The position numbers and the translations under genes are program-made. Source: Selaginella moellendorffii (taxonomy: Eukaryota; Streptophyta; Lycopodiopsida; Selaginellales; Selaginellaceae). Taken from it: a DNA stretch of 64,000 bases. The DNA lies in contig NW_003314269.1 in the NCBI RefSeq assembly GCF_000143415.4, positions 486,034 to 550,033 of the forward strand, in the 5' to 3' direction. The notes under the pieces were generated by a model. That model saw nothing but the letters and a program-made list of their open reading frames with translations. It ran no database searches and was not told the origin of the DNA. Positions 1 to 10,390 of this stretch are shown piece after piece (position 1 is the stretch's first letter; every line of letters begins with the position of its first letter).

Positions 1-1224
1 AGCTGCTTTCAGATCCTCTGAAAACACCGGAGCTTGGTCCTTCGACTGGGATTGAAGACCCTTGTCCTTCTGGATTCACGGAAGACAACGGTTTAAACTG
101 AGTTTGTTTCTCCTGCACTTGAATATCATTTTCTTTTCCCTGTTCTCTACAAACAATGGCAGAGCACCCCCATAAGACAGTCAATGCTGATGCAGAAGCT
201 AAAGAAAGGTAGAAGTCCCACCTCTAAGAGATCTTGGACTTTATTGGTAGTAGCAAATAGTTTCTCGCTAGCTATTTGTTCGTCCTGAGAAACCGTCTCC
301 CTGATGGAAACCAAGATGACAAAGATAAGAACAAAAAAAGCAAGCTCACCTGGAGCTGATGAAGGGTGTGAGCTTCGATCGTAGCAGCGCTGCTTTTCTC
401 AGTGCAACCATTTCCAAGGCTTCGTCCTCGCTGTCAGATTCTTCAGTCGTGCTTAAAGCCTCGTTTTCTTCTCAAAATCGAACGAAAGAGTTTTTAGTGC
501 TTCGAGGATTTAGAAGACGAATGTACCTTGATCCGAAGAGAACTCTCCCGTACGTAGGAACTTCTCAGCTTTTTCTTCCAAGACCTGGCTCGAATCTACT
601 CCAAGAACATCTGGAGAAGGCGGCCTTATTACATCGAGATACTCAAGCTGGTGATGGCTGGCTCTCTCTTCATCTTCTGTCCTGGCAGAACCGTTAAGAA
701 CAACATCGTTCTCGACTTGCGGCTGTAGAGCATCACAACTTTCATCCACAATGTTTCCAACAACAGGCTGGCTCGAGACGGGAGTCGAAGCTAAGAGCTG
801 TGCGATGGCTTTGTAGCCTCTGCGTCTCACAACGTTGGCAAGATCTTGGCTAGAGGAAGAACAAGGAAATCCATAAGAAAAATCTTTCGCTCAAAGCATA
901 CCGTCCATTGCTCGCTAGCTCCTTTGTACTTGGAACTTTATCAGAAGGAAGTCCATTAGCTACCATGAATTCCCGGAGCTCCCGCGCCAAATTCGCATCG
1001 TTCCACGGCTTACTCCTAAAAATCCTCTTCGATCAGAAGCACAGCTACAGTAACACACACCTGGAATCCTGAATTGAGCTGGAGCAAAGAAATACCCTCA
1101 ATTTCGTGAGCTCCCGGCCCGCATTCTTGCACCCCCTAAACTGGAGCTCCGCGGCGCCAGCGGATCCAGCAGCGCCATGCCTCCAGAAGCTCGGAGAAGG
1201 CGCAGCGACAGCTGCGACCTCCAT
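1..1224 (-). CDS. PTST2/PTST3-like plastid starch-initiation protein, 5' part only
   Basis: Six exons can be joined in phase on the minus strand: 1061-1224, 902-1015, 527-849, 350-470, 222-300 and 1-112, giving about 304 codons before the gene runs off the window. The ATG at 1224 opens an Ala/Ser-rich leader that looks like a plastid transit peptide. Then come REFMVANGLPSDK, a Gly-Arg-Gln-Asp-Leu-Ala-Asn segment and RRRGYKAI, a block I recognise from PTST2/PTST3 (FLO6-type) proteins, followed by an acidic Ser-rich stretch. In that family a C-terminal CBM48 glucan-binding domain follows; it would lie outside this window and is not seen. Known family role: delivering maltooligosaccharide primers to starch synthase in the chloroplast. 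The start codon lies 102 bases from that of the divergent gene at 1327. The family call is from motif memory. Confidence 0.62.
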
Positions 1225-1326
1225 CTTCTTCCGAAGAACCCTAATTTCGTATTTTTCCGGGAATATGCCTCAAGGATCTTCTCCAAGAACCCTAAAAACA
1301 GAGAAGGGGAAAAGAGCGGCATTGCG

Positions 1327-1823
1327 ATGAATCGCGATCTCCACGCAGGGCAAATTCTCTGGCGCCACATCGTATGGCGCACCAGGGAATCCAAGGTGTT
1401 CTTCGCCGGCTTCATGGGAGCGTGCCTCGTGGTGCCGTGGGTGGTGGCCGAGGGATTCATCTGGGCGTCGCGGCGCAATGAGGAGAAGCTCAACAAGGAG
1501 CTTGGCCAGAGGCCCATGGGCGTGTCATCGGTGAGTGCCGGCATTCTTTCTTGGACGATCGCTCGACAATATTTCTTGTGATCTTGCGCTAGGACATGTC
1601 AAAGGTGAATAAAGATCGCCTCCAGGAGCTTCTGGACGATGTGAAGAACAAGCGCGATATCAACGATCGCTACGCCGCGGCGCTGCGTGGCCAGATCATG
1701 ACAGGGCCTCCGGAAGCTCGAGTTCTTCACAAGGGAGGCGGCACGACTTTGCCACCGATTCCAGCTCCAAGCCCAGTCCAGGCAGCGTCTAGCAAGCCAC
1801 AGCCAGCAACACAGACGGCTTGA
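1327..1823 (+). CDS. small single-helix membrane protein, function unknown
   Basis: Two exons, 1327-1530 and 1593-1823, joined in phase 0, encode about 144 residues. A basic N-terminus is followed by one hydrophobic segment at about residues 24-45 (FFAGFMGACLVVPWVV), then a charged, probably helical stretch rich in Glu, Lys and Arg, and a Pro/Ala/Ser-rich tail. The layout suggests a tail-exposed membrane protein, possibly of an organelle, but I do not recognise the family. The start at 1327 is the first ATG that places the whole hydrophobic segment in frame; an upstream ATG at 1177 is in the same frame but lies over the 5' end of the divergent PTST-like gene. Intron donor GTGAGT and acceptor CTAG are clear. 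Confidence 0.7.
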
Positions 1824-2051
1824 GTTGATTCATATCCTTCTTTTCATCGTTTCTTCTTCTTTGTTCTTCACTGAGAATGTTTGCTGGAGTTTTTCCAGGA
1901 TTATCGATCGCTATGTTCTCGGCATTCCTTTGAATGGATCATACGTTTAAAGCTCACGGAACAGTTTCTTTACGCTTTCACTTTGCTGGAGATTTTTTCT
2001 TCGGTTTAAGTGAATCCAGTTGCTTAGGTTGTTTGGTTCTCTTTCTCTCTT

Positions 2052-3427
2052 ATGGCTATGGTGTGCTGCAGCTTGGGACTCGAGTGGAAGGCTAGACCCG
2101 GAGTTTTAATCTCTGCCTCTACGGCCCAAGGCGCGAAATCTTCATCCTCCAATATCAAGGTTGGTTCTTTCCATTTTCCTTTCTCGTTGGTTTCACGGTT
2201 CCTTGCTCAGGTGATTGTAAGTGGTGCTTGCAAAGACATTGGCAAGGCTGCCATTGCAGCAATCTCGAAAGCCCGAGGAATGGAAGTTGCCGGAGCTATT
2301 GACACAATACGTGTTGGCGAAGACGTCGGTGAGGTAAAGCTTTCCTTTTTTTCTCTTTTTCTCTCTAGAGTCTTATAGGGAGCTACATTATCAGGTTGCC
2401 GGATTGGAAGCACTAGAAGTACCAGTGTCCAACAATCTCGTCACGGTCTTGGGCTCTCTGTCTCAAGTTAGAGTATAGCATTTCCATTTCGTAAGTTTTA
2501 TATGTGGTATTCTTTCCACAGTCGCGTCCAACCGGAGTAGTGGTCGACTTCTCGGAGGCATCCGAGGTCCTCGAGAATGTAAGACAAGCGACAGCGTTTG
2601 GGATGAGGAGCGTGGTTGCGGTGCCAGGTGTGGATTTGGACGTCGTCTCGCAGCTTATCACATTTTGCGAAAAGGCCAGCATGGTGAGATGTGGTGAGTT
2701 AAGCTGTGGAGTTTCTCCGTCCTTTGCTTCTCTATCTATGTCTCAGCGTGTGCCTGACTTGCAGGGCTGTGTCATCGCACCAACGCTTTCGATTGGAGCT
2801 ATTCTTCTTCAGGAAGCGGCCATTGCTGCGTCTTTCCACTACAGTCACGTCGACATAGTTGAGTCCCTGCAGAGCGCCAAGGTTTGCCACCTCTTTCAAA
2901 GTTTACATGGTTGAGATCTTCCTTGCTTTGTATGTAGAACGTTTATCCTTCTTCGGAGGCTCTCAGAGTTGCAAAGAGCATGACCGGCATGGGGCGCGTT
3001 TACAACGACTCCGATTTCTCCAAAGAACATCCGGTAAAGTCCAGTGTTCTTCATTTTTTATTCATTTAGATTTCTTAGTCTTCACTGTCCTTGTTCGTGA
3101 AGGCAAGAGGCGAGCTCGTAGACGATGGAATTAGGATCCACAGTATGGTTTCACCTGGATTCATTTCAAGCCTCGCCGTAAGCCTTTCAGGCCCAGGAGA
3201 GGTAATTTGTTCTCATACTCATACCTTGCGAAAGTTTCTCACCACTTTCCACAGGTGTTTTCTCTGAGGCACGATATAACAGATGTTAAGGCTCTCATGC
3301 CTGGGCTCTTGGTTGCCATTCGACGAGTTATCAGGCTTCAGGTAACAGGACAAATTTGCCAAATCTCATGGTTATCGTTTGATCTTTTTCGCAGTCTCTT
3401 GTCTATGGACTAGAAAAAATACTATGA
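2052..3427 (+). CDS. CRR1: CRR1-type dihydrodipicolinate reductase homologue (plastid)
   Basis: Nine short exons join in phase (2052-2159, 2211-2333, 2395-2466, 2522-2683, 2765-2881, 2938-3033, 3103-3201, 3255-3341, 3395-3427) to give 298 residues, the length I recall for Arabidopsis CRR1. After a Ser/Ala-rich leader the nucleotide-binding fold begins with VIVSGACKDIGKAA and RGMEVAGAID; later blocks include QATAFGMRSV, CVIAPTLSIGAILLQ and a C-terminal MPGLLVAIRRVIRL. The His-His/Lys substrate-binding motif of true DapB enzymes is missing: the matching place reads VESLQSAKNVYPSSEAL. In Arabidopsis, CRR1 is needed for assembly of the chloroplast NDH complex, not for lysine synthesis. I infer the same role here. 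Every intron is about 50-80 bases. Confidence 0.85.
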
Positions 3428-4019
3428 CTGAATCGATGGGGTCCATCAAATCGTTCCGGCCTCCATTTCCTTTGGTGAGATTATCCTACTTAATGCATTC
3501 AAAAGCGAAGTTTTCTTGTCTTCGGGGTAGTTGTGCAAAATCCGAACTAAAAGAAATAGAAGCTTTAAGTGGAAACAAGTTCGAGATAAACTTCAGGTCG
3601 TCTTTGATTCTTCCGTAAAAGTTGGCGGAGCTTTCGCGACACTCGGGCCACCACGGAATCTCTTCGCCCCACTTGCAATCGTGCATTTGCTTTCAGCTCC
3701 CCTTTCTTCGATTCCCGTAGCTCAACAGGTTTTTCCATTTCAGATCTCGTCCTAGTTAGAGATGAAGGCTCTCGTTGGAGATGAAGTCCCGGAATATACT
3801 TTACGAACACGTCCGCTGGACGCATACCAAACTCCGGAAAGCCCAAAAGAGCCAAGCCATGAATTACAAGCTGCTGGCTGGGAGTGGAGGAAGCACTTTG
3901 CTGGAGTCCAAGTTTGTTTCCACACGGAGGTTAGTTATAAGCCCCATGAGCTGGAGTGAACTCATGAGTGAACAGTGATGATCCCTCTGGAATCCATCCA
4001 TGAGACAGCCCCCCGCGTT
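3428..4019. other. region downstream of CRR1-like gene; unassigned short ORFs
   Basis: Several open stretches of 65-96 codons exist on both strands (for example 3565-3855 minus and 3762-3978 plus), and intron-like donor and acceptor sites are present. No frame gives a recognisable protein. The segment could be 3' UTR of the upstream gene, a decayed gene, or a small unrecognised gene ending near 3978. Confidence 0.3.
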
Positions 4020-4929
4020 TTAACAGAATATAGGTGCGGTTTGTGAATTCCCCTTTATACTCCTCGCATCAGCTTTTGTCCTTTTACCTTGGCATGGCAT
4101 GCATGCCGCAAGCGCGTAGATCTTCTTCTTCTTCTTCCTATTGTATGGTAGTATAATGTTTGTACTGTCTTCGCGTATGTGTCAACTGCACGAAGATCGA
4201 CAGCAATCTCACGCTCGTCAACTTTGATGGTTTCAAGGGTGGTGGGATTCACTCCAGCGAGGCTACGATTGCATCAAATGTTTCTTGTTGGAGACTAGAA
4301 CTTGCTGCTTTTGCTAGAAAGTTTTCAGTGTTCCAGATAGCGTGCATGCAACTCCTGCTGATGTTGATGCCTGGGCAGAAAAGAGGAAAATCGCAGCCCG
4401 TGGCCTCGATCCTCTTTGCCTTTACTTTTTCTTTTCTCTCCATTTTTTGATAATCACACTTTTTGTGGTTGTTTTCAGGCATTCAAGGCTTTCCAAGAAT
4501 AAATAACCTCTCCGCGAGTGAAAACGAAGCTCCGGCGGGGAATAGGCAGTAGGGATGAATCGATTTCAAGAGAAAGAAACAAAAAGTCACCGCGTAACTT
4601 TGGCAGCTTGATCGTAGCGGGCAGTACCCGCAGTAGGATGTACTGAGATTCGACCCAACACTCTTTAAACTCTGACCCGGTAAATTCACTCGGCTTTGGA
4701 TTGATACGTAAGAACTTACTCGCATGGATAAAAAAATCAACGTAGCAAAACACGTAGTTGGTTCCTCCATTTTGTTTTCTATCCTGGAAGATTTACTGTG
4801 GATTGCGCGCGTAAGCGCGGCGTGAAAACGGGGCGGAGACAAAGCGAGAAAGAGTAAAAACAAGGAATAGAGTCGAGCTTTGCGCTGTGAGCTACAGCGT
4901 TGAGTCAGTCTGGCTGGCATCTCTGGCGC

Positions 4930-4935
4930 TATAAA
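4930..4935 (+). promoter_or_regulatory. TATA box of extensin copy 1
   Basis: TATAAA lies about 290 bases before the ATG and is followed by a pyrimidine-rich leader (CTCATCCCTCATCTCTTTGC) typical of a plant transcription start about 30 bases downstream. The equivalent place in copy 2 reads TACAAA. Confidence 0.65.
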
Positions 4936-5219
4936 TCTCCACTCCACTCGCTCTCATCCCTCATCTCTTTGCTCCTCCTCCAGCTCTTCTTCTCGAGAGC
5001 TCTTCACTCAGCTCTAGATTGAGGAGCATCCCTCAATCGCTCGTCGCGTCGCTCGCTGGCTGCTCCAATCCGATCCGATCGCACCACCAGCAGCACCGGC
5101 GATTCTAGATCTCCATTCTCTGCGGGCTTTCAATCAGTGAGATCGATCATTCCAGCATAGGAAAGACGGAAAAAAGATAAGGAGAACAGGGGATTTTGCG
5201 AGCTCGATCTTCCGGCAAA

Positions 5220-6119
5220 ATGGGGACCAGATTGGTGGCTTCCCGCAGCTCGATCGCCCTGGGATGGGCTCTAGCACTGGTGACAATCGCGGCATTGGGA
5301 GAGATTAATGTGGTGAGCGCGAATTACGATTACTCCTCGCCGCCGCCGCCTTATGTGTACAAGTCCCCACCTCCGCCATCCCCATCGCCGCCTCCTCCGT
5401 ACGTCTACAAATCGCCGCCTCCGCCGTCCCCCTCGCCACCACCACCATACGTCTACAAATCACCGCCGCCACCATCTCCATCTCCACCTCCTCCTTACAT
5501 TTATAAATCTCCTCCTCCGCCATCTCCATCTCCGCCACCTCCCTATGTCTATAAGTCGCCGCCGCCGCCATCTCCGTCTCCTCCACCCCCGTACGTATAC
5601 AAATCTCCACCACCTCCCTATATCTACAAGTCGCCCCCACCGCCGTACGTCTACAAATCGCCGCCGCCGCCATCTCCATCTCCTCCACCCCCGTACGTAT
5701 ACAAATCTCCACCACCTCCATCTCCCTCTCCACCACCCCCGTATGTGTACCAATCCCCGCCACCGCCATCTCCCTCGCCACCTCCTCCATATGTTTACAG
5801 CTCGCCACCTCCGCCATCTCCATCCCCACCTCCGCCTTATGTGTATAAGTCTCCACCGCCTCCATCTCCATCGCCGCCACCTCCTTATGTGTACAAGTCT
5901 CCACCGCCTCCATCTCCATCGCCGCCACCTCCTTATGTATATAAATCCCCACCACCACCTTCACCATCGCCTCCACCCCCTCCTTCTCCATTGCCACCTC
6001 CTCCTTATTACTACCAGTCACCACCACCACCCTCACCATCGCCACCTCCGTACGTCTATAGCTCACCACCTCCGCCCGTGTATTACTATAGCTCTCCTCC
6101 TCCTCCATCTTACTATTGA
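5220..6119 (+). CDS. classical extensin (hydroxyproline-rich cell-wall glycoprotein), copy 1
   Basis: Intronless, 299 residues. The ATG at 5220 starts a signal peptide (basic MGTRLVASR, hydrophobic WALALVTIAAL, likely cut after NVVSA) that sends the protein to the cell wall. The rest is almost wholly the repeat SPPPPSPSPPPPYVYK, with variants YIYK, YVYQ and YVYS. Ser-Pro4 blocks are the known sites of proline hydroxylation and arabinosylation; Tyr-Val-Tyr is the known site of isodityrosine cross-linking. So the protein is expected to be an insolubilised structural wall protein. Codon use within the repeats is varied, so the DNA is not a simple satellite. The long minus-strand and +1-frame open stretches over this gene are by-products of repeat composition. 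Copy 2 at 8727 is 40 residues longer. Confidence 0.95.
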   Translation: MGTRLVASRSSIALGWALALVTIAALGEINVVSANYDYSSPPPPYVYKSPPPPSPSPPPPYVYKSPPPPSPSPPPPYVYKSPPPPSPSPPPPYIYKSPPPPSPSPPPPYVYKSPPPPSPSPPPPYVYKSPPPPYIYKSPPPPYVYKSPPPPSPSPPPPYVYKSPPPPSPSPPPPYVYQSPPPPSPSPPPPYVYSSPPPPSPSPPPPYVYKSPPPPSPSPPPPYVYKSPPPPSPSPPPPYVYKSPPPPSPSPPPPPSPLPPPPYYYQSPPPPSPSPPPYVYSSPPPPVYYYSSPPPPSYY

Positions 6120-6239
6120 TTTGAGATGATGAGCTTCTAGTGTTTGGGATTGGAGTCAATGAGAATAAAAATAAATATAATAACATCTTAGGGCACTTTA
6201 TTAGGTCCTGGGTCAATTCCCTATACTTTCTAGGGCTGG

Positions 6240-6848
6240 ATGGGGTTCGTGCATCTCAAGGATCTGGTAACTCCGCAGGATGTGCTCAACGACCGGAGCT
6301 GGAAGATCAAGGAGCTGGGTCTTCCTAACTACTGGGATGATCCCGTGGGCTTCCTGACTGGCTACTTATCAATACTGATTCGCAACAGGTAAGGAAAACT
6401 CGAATAAATCTTCCTGCGTGTGACATGATCGCTGCGCAGTGGAGAATTCAAGGGCACGCGAGATGGCGCTGTCGTCCTCCTCTGTGGCCGCACCCCTTAC
6501 GACATGTACCATTGCCTGGACAAGGAGATGAACAAGAACGATGGGCCTTACCTCCTCTTCGGCATGCTCCTGTCCAGGGGGTTTCGCGTCACCTTTTACA
6601 GGTGGGAGCGGGCTGGCGATGGCGAGGGGGTGCGCAAGGACGTGTGTGATAAGGCATACAATTTCAACATTTCGGCCGAGGTTCGCCACGTGATCGGGCC
6701 GACCATCCGCGGGATGCTGAATACCGTCTACACCGGCCCTTACGTCGATCTCCAGGTGCTCAAGTCTGGAGTTGACACCGAGCTTATCCAGCCGGAAGAC
6801 TACGATCTGTTTGCGGACTATCCAAGTCGCCGTGTTATTCTGGTGTGA
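6240..6848 (+). CDS. two-exon gene of unknown function between the extensins
   Basis: Exon 6240-6388 and exon 6440-6848 join in phase 2 (GTAAGG donor, GCGCAG acceptor) to a soluble protein of about 185 residues. It begins MGFVHLKDLVTPQDVLNDR and has balanced composition, with blocks DGAVVLLCGRTPYDMYHCLD, GFRVTFYRWERAG and a Val/Ile-rich end (SRRVILV). No signal peptide or membrane segment. I do not recognise the family. Codon use is GC-rich like nearby housekeeping genes, and both exons are open across the junction, which supports a real gene. The first ATG is only about 120 bases after the extensin stop, so its promoter must overlap the extensin 3' end, or an upstream exon is missing. Confidence 0.6.
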
Positions 6849-7549
6849 AGTGTGTGCTTGTGCAAGGCTTTCAATTTGTCCTTTTTAATTCAAGATTTCA
6901 TTCATTCATGGTTTCATAAATAGTTTCCCGAGTGAACAAGCATGTCAGTTGTAAAATTGTGTAGTGTATACACAAGAGTATGCGATATGGCTTGGTATAA
7001 GGGTTTTCCATGTTTTTGTTCTTAGAATCTTTATCAACGGTGTGATAACCTTAGGAAAATCCTGGTTTGCTAGCATGCATACTAGATTACAATGCTTTCA
7101 AGCTCTCTCCACTTTCTTGTATTAATTTATGCATGCCAGCTAGAGTACCTTTATGACCTCTAGATCTCCTTGTTTCTTATGATATTTAAAGCTTTTGATC
7201 TGTGTCCGGTGTGTGGTGCCTCTCTTCAACGTCAGGTCATTGTGCTCTCAATTCCATTGTGATTCGCTAAGCGGAAAAGGGGACTCTCTGATAAATAAAT
7301 ATCCTAAACATATAAATAAATCAGAAGGCGAAAGTAGATAAAAAAAGTGATGTTAATAGTCAGTGATTTGTTGGTTGGACTGACCAATAACAAATAATGA
7401 TCTTGTCAATTTATTTCTTTGTGAATTACAACTTCCAATCCCATTTGCATATTACTTTGGATGGTGATGTTTATCAAAGTCCAAAAGTTGAGCAAAAGAA
7501 AGAAAGTATATATAGACACACACAATACATATATTATATAGAGGATCCT
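6849..7549. other. intergenic, AT-rich
   Basis: Non-coding sequence rich in A and T between the unknown gene and copy 2 of the extensin duplication. A purine/AT-rich patch with (TA) and CA steps lies at about 7505-7545. No gene or RNA seen. Confidence 0.5.
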
Positions 7550-8440
7550 TTTAACGGAATATAGGTGTGGTTTATAAATTGTTTTTTCCTTTGGCATGGC
7601 AGATCTCTTATTCTTCTTCTTACTCTTTTTATTATTATTGAAAACAATAATAACTTTTGATATTATAAATTTTTTTTATAATATTCACTTCGCAAGGCTA
7701 TGATTTCATCTTGTTGGAGACTAGAAGTTATTGTTTTTGCTAGAAAGTTTCAAGAGTTCCAGATAGCGTGCATGCAACTCCTGCTGATGTTGATGCCTGG
7801 GCAGGAAAAAGAAGAAGAAAGAGCAATCCGTGGTTTTGATTCTCTTTGCCTTTTACTTTTTTTTTTTCCTTTAATCAGTTTTTGATAATCAGGTTTTTTG
7901 CAGGCATTCAAGGCTTTCCGTTGGCGTTGTTGACACAATAATAAATACCCTCTCTGCGAGTGAAAACGAAGCTCCGGCTGGAATAGGCGATAGGGGTGAA
8001 TCGATTTCGAGGAAAAGAAACAGAAAGTCACCGCGTAACTTTGGCAGCTTGATCGTAGCGAGCAGTACTCGCAGTAGGATGTTCCACTGCGAGTACTGAA
8101 AATGCCCACTGATAAGTAGATTCTACCCAACACTCTTTAAACTCTGACCCGGTAAATTCACTCGGCTTTGGATTGATACGTGGAATAGGCAAAACTTGCA
8201 TGGATAAAAAAATCAACGTAGCAAAACACGTATATCAAACAAGAGAGTCGGTTCCTCCATTTTGTTTTCTGTCCTGGAAGATTTACTGTGGATTGCCCGC
8301 GTAAGCGCAGCGTGAGAACGAGGAGAGACAAAGCGACCCATTCAAATAAAGGGCGAGAGAAAGAGTAAAAACAAGGAATAGAGTCGAGCTTTGCGTTGTG
8401 AGCTACAGCATTGAGTCAGTCTGGCTGGCATCTCTGGCAC

Positions 8441-8446
8441 TACAAA
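8441..8446 (+). promoter_or_regulatory. altered TATA position of extensin copy 2 (TACAAA)
   Basis: Same place as the TATAAA of copy 1, with flanking bases nearly identical, but the third base is C. No other TATA-like hexamer is seen in the adjacent 40 bases. Confidence 0.5.
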
Positions 8447-8726
8447 TCTCCACTCACTCTCATCCCTCATCTCTTTGCTCCTCCTCGAGCTCTTCCTCTC
8501 GAGAGCTCTTCACTCAGCTCTAGATTGAGGAGCATCCCTCAATCGCTCGTCGCGTCGCTCGCTGGCTGCTCCAATCCGATCCGATCGCACCACCAGCAGC
8601 ACCGGCGATTCTAGATCTCAATTCTCTGCGAGGCTTTCAATCAGTGAGATCGATCATTCCAGCATAGAAAGACGGAAAAAGGATAAGGAGAACAGGGGGA
8701 TTTTGCGAGCTCGATCTTCCGGCAAA

Positions 8727-9746
8727 ATGGGGACCAGATTGGTGGCTTCCCGCAGCTCGATCGCCCTGGGATGGGCTCTAGCGCTGGTGACAATCGCGGC
8801 ATTGGGAGAGATTAATGTGGTGAGCGCGAATTACGATTACTCTTCGCCGCCGCCGCCTTATGTGTACAAGTCGCCACCTCCGCCATCCCCGTCGCCGCCG
8901 CCTCCGTACATCTACAAATCGCCGCCTCCGCCGTCTTCTTCGCCGCCACCACCATACGTCTACAAATCACCGCCGCCACCATCTCCATCTCCGCCTCCTC
9001 CTTACATTTATAAATCTCCTCCTCCGCCATCTCCGTCTCCGCCACCTCCATATGTCTATAAGTCGCCGCCGCCGCCATCTCCCTCTCCGCCACCCCCGTA
9101 CGTATACAAATCTCCACCACCTCCATCTCCCTCCCCGCCACCCCCGTATGTGTATCAATCCCCGCCACCGCCATCTCCCTCGCCGCCTCCTCCATATGTT
9201 TACAGCTCGCCACCTCCGCCATCTCCCTCACCACCACCACCGTACGTTTACAAATCTCCGCCGCCTCCATCTCCATCCCCGCCACCTCCTTATGTGTATA
9301 AATCTCCGCCGCCTCCATCTCCATCCCCGCCACCTCCATATGTGTACAAATCTCCGCCACCACCATCCCCATCCCCACCACCTCCATATGTGTACAAATC
9401 TCCGCCACCACCATCCCCATCACCACCTCCGCCATATGTATACAAATCCCCGCCACCACCTTCACCATCTCCGCCACCACCATACGTTTACCAATCTCCA
9501 CCCCCGCCATCTCCATCGCCCCCTCCTCCTTACTACTACAAGTCGCCGCCACCACCCTCTCCATCCCCTCCACCACCGTATATCTACAAGTCTCCACCTC
9601 CGCCATCACCGTCCCCACCACCACCATACGTATACATGTCCCCTCCACCACCCTCGCCATCGCCGCCACCTCCGTACGTCTATAGCTCGCCACCACCTCC
9701 GCCCGTGTATTACTATAGCTCTCCTCCTCCTCCATCTTACTATTGA
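8727..9746 (+). CDS. classical extensin (hydroxyproline-rich cell-wall glycoprotein), copy 2
   Basis: Intronless, 339 residues, with an N-terminal signal peptide identical to copy 1 as far as I can read, then the same SPPPPSPSPPPPYVYK repeat array with more units. Differences from copy 1 include one SSSPPPP unit near the start, one YVYM unit near the end and loss of a short unit lacking SPSP. The C-terminus (a YYYSSPPPPSYY-like end) is shared. Expected role is the same: a secreted wall protein hydroxylated and arabinosylated on Ser-Pro4 and cross-linked through Tyr-Val-Tyr. Unit number differs between copies, as expected from slippage or unequal exchange within the repeats. Confidence 0.95.
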   Translation: MGTRLVASRSSIALGWALALVTIAALGEINVVSANYDYSSPPPPYVYKSPPPPSPSPPPPYIYKSPPPPSSSPPPPYVYKSPPPPSPSPPPPYIYKSPPPPSPSPPPPYVYKSPPPPSPSPPPPYVYKSPPPPSPSPPPPYVYQSPPPPSPSPPPPYVYSSPPPPSPSPPPPYVYKSPPPPSPSPPPPYVYKSPPPPSPSPPPPYVYKSPPPPSPSPPPPYVYKSPPPPSPSPPPPYVYKSPPPPSPSPPPPYVYQSPPPPSPSPPPPYYYKSPPPPSPSPPPPYIYKSPPPPSPSPPPPYVYMSPPPPSPSPPPPYVYSSPPPPPVYYYSSPPPPSYY

Positions 9747-9805
9747 TTCGACGAAGCATAAGGACGATGAGCTTCTAGTGTTGCGGATTTGAGTCAGTGT
9801 TATCG

Positions 9806-10268
9806 GATGATGTGCATTAATGAACGTTTGTGGCTTTTGCCCTTAGTTATAGTCTTGGCTGCGTCAGCGAGAGCCGCTGTCTAGATATGTTTCTATTGAT
9901 TTTCTTTCCCAGTGCTAGAGATTTGTTACCTTCCATCTCGAAATCTTTCTCGAAACCTTTGGAAGTCATGCTCAAGGATTTTCCAGCTGAGCATAAAGCC
10001 AGAGTTTGCCTAGGAGATTTTATCTTCTGGTATCAGCGGAAGACGCTAGAGGCTTCCATTGCTCTGTCTCTGTGCTCCATAAAAGAATGGATGAAGAAAA
10101 CCTGATGAAGGGCAGCATATACATTGTGAAGAAGTTGGTGCTTGGAATCTGTGAAAAACAAAAAGAAAGGTTTTGAGATCATTAAAATAATAGCTCCCGT
10201 TTACTATATAATCACATGTTGGTTCGGGATCAAGCACTACTTCCACTGCCATTCTTCGTTGCTCCTCC
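9806..10268. other. intergenic, no supported gene
   Basis: An open stretch of 91 codons at 9830-10105 (+) has no recognisable domain, no splice structure and ordinary non-coding composition; I do not call it a gene. Confidence 0.4.
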
Positions 10269-10390
10269 AGAGATGCCAGCCAGACTGACTCAACGCTATA
10301 GCTCACAGCGCAAAGCTTGACTCTATTCCTTGTTTTTACTCTTTCTCTCCCCCCTTTATTTGAATGGGTCGCTTTATCTCTTGTTCTCAT
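10269..10390 (-). repeat. inverted fragment of the extensin promoter region
   Basis: The reverse complement of this stretch matches 8310-8430 of extensin copy 2 almost base for base, including the CCCATTCAAATAAAGG segment that copy 1 lacks, and stops just before the TATA position. It is a detached third copy of the proximal promoter, in opposite orientation and with no gene attached. Confidence 0.85.

Larger units (their letters stand above)
4020..6165 (+). repeat. tandem segmental duplication, copy 1 (extensin gene plus 1.2 kb upstream)
   Basis: The stretch from about 4020 to 6165 is repeated at about 7550-9805 in the same orientation. Shared landmarks include CAGATAGCGTGCATGCAACT (4336 and 7753), the whole promoter and 5' UTR, the signal peptide and the 3' end of the coding region. 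Copy 1 lacks a short segment (CCCATTCAAATAAAGGG) that copy 2 carries at about 8336. Confidence 0.9.
7550..9805 (+). repeat. tandem segmental duplication, copy 2
   Basis: Second copy of the 4020-6165 segment in the same orientation. Identity is high through the promoter, 5' UTR and signal peptide and lower at the far 5' end, where copy 2 is more AT-rich. Confidence 0.9.

Noticed and set aside
3565-3978. A small gene downstream of the CRR1-like gene
   Set aside because: Open stretches on both strands and some splice-like sites, but no consistent phase or known protein; left as unassigned.
5305-6216. Long minus-strand and +1-frame open stretches across both extensin genes
   Set aside because: They are produced by the repeated Pro codons in other frames; composition is extreme and no start context or domain is present.
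9830-10105. 91-codon plus-strand frame after extensin copy 2
   Set aside because: No homology seen, no splice structure, and it lies next to the rearranged promoter fragment; likely chance.
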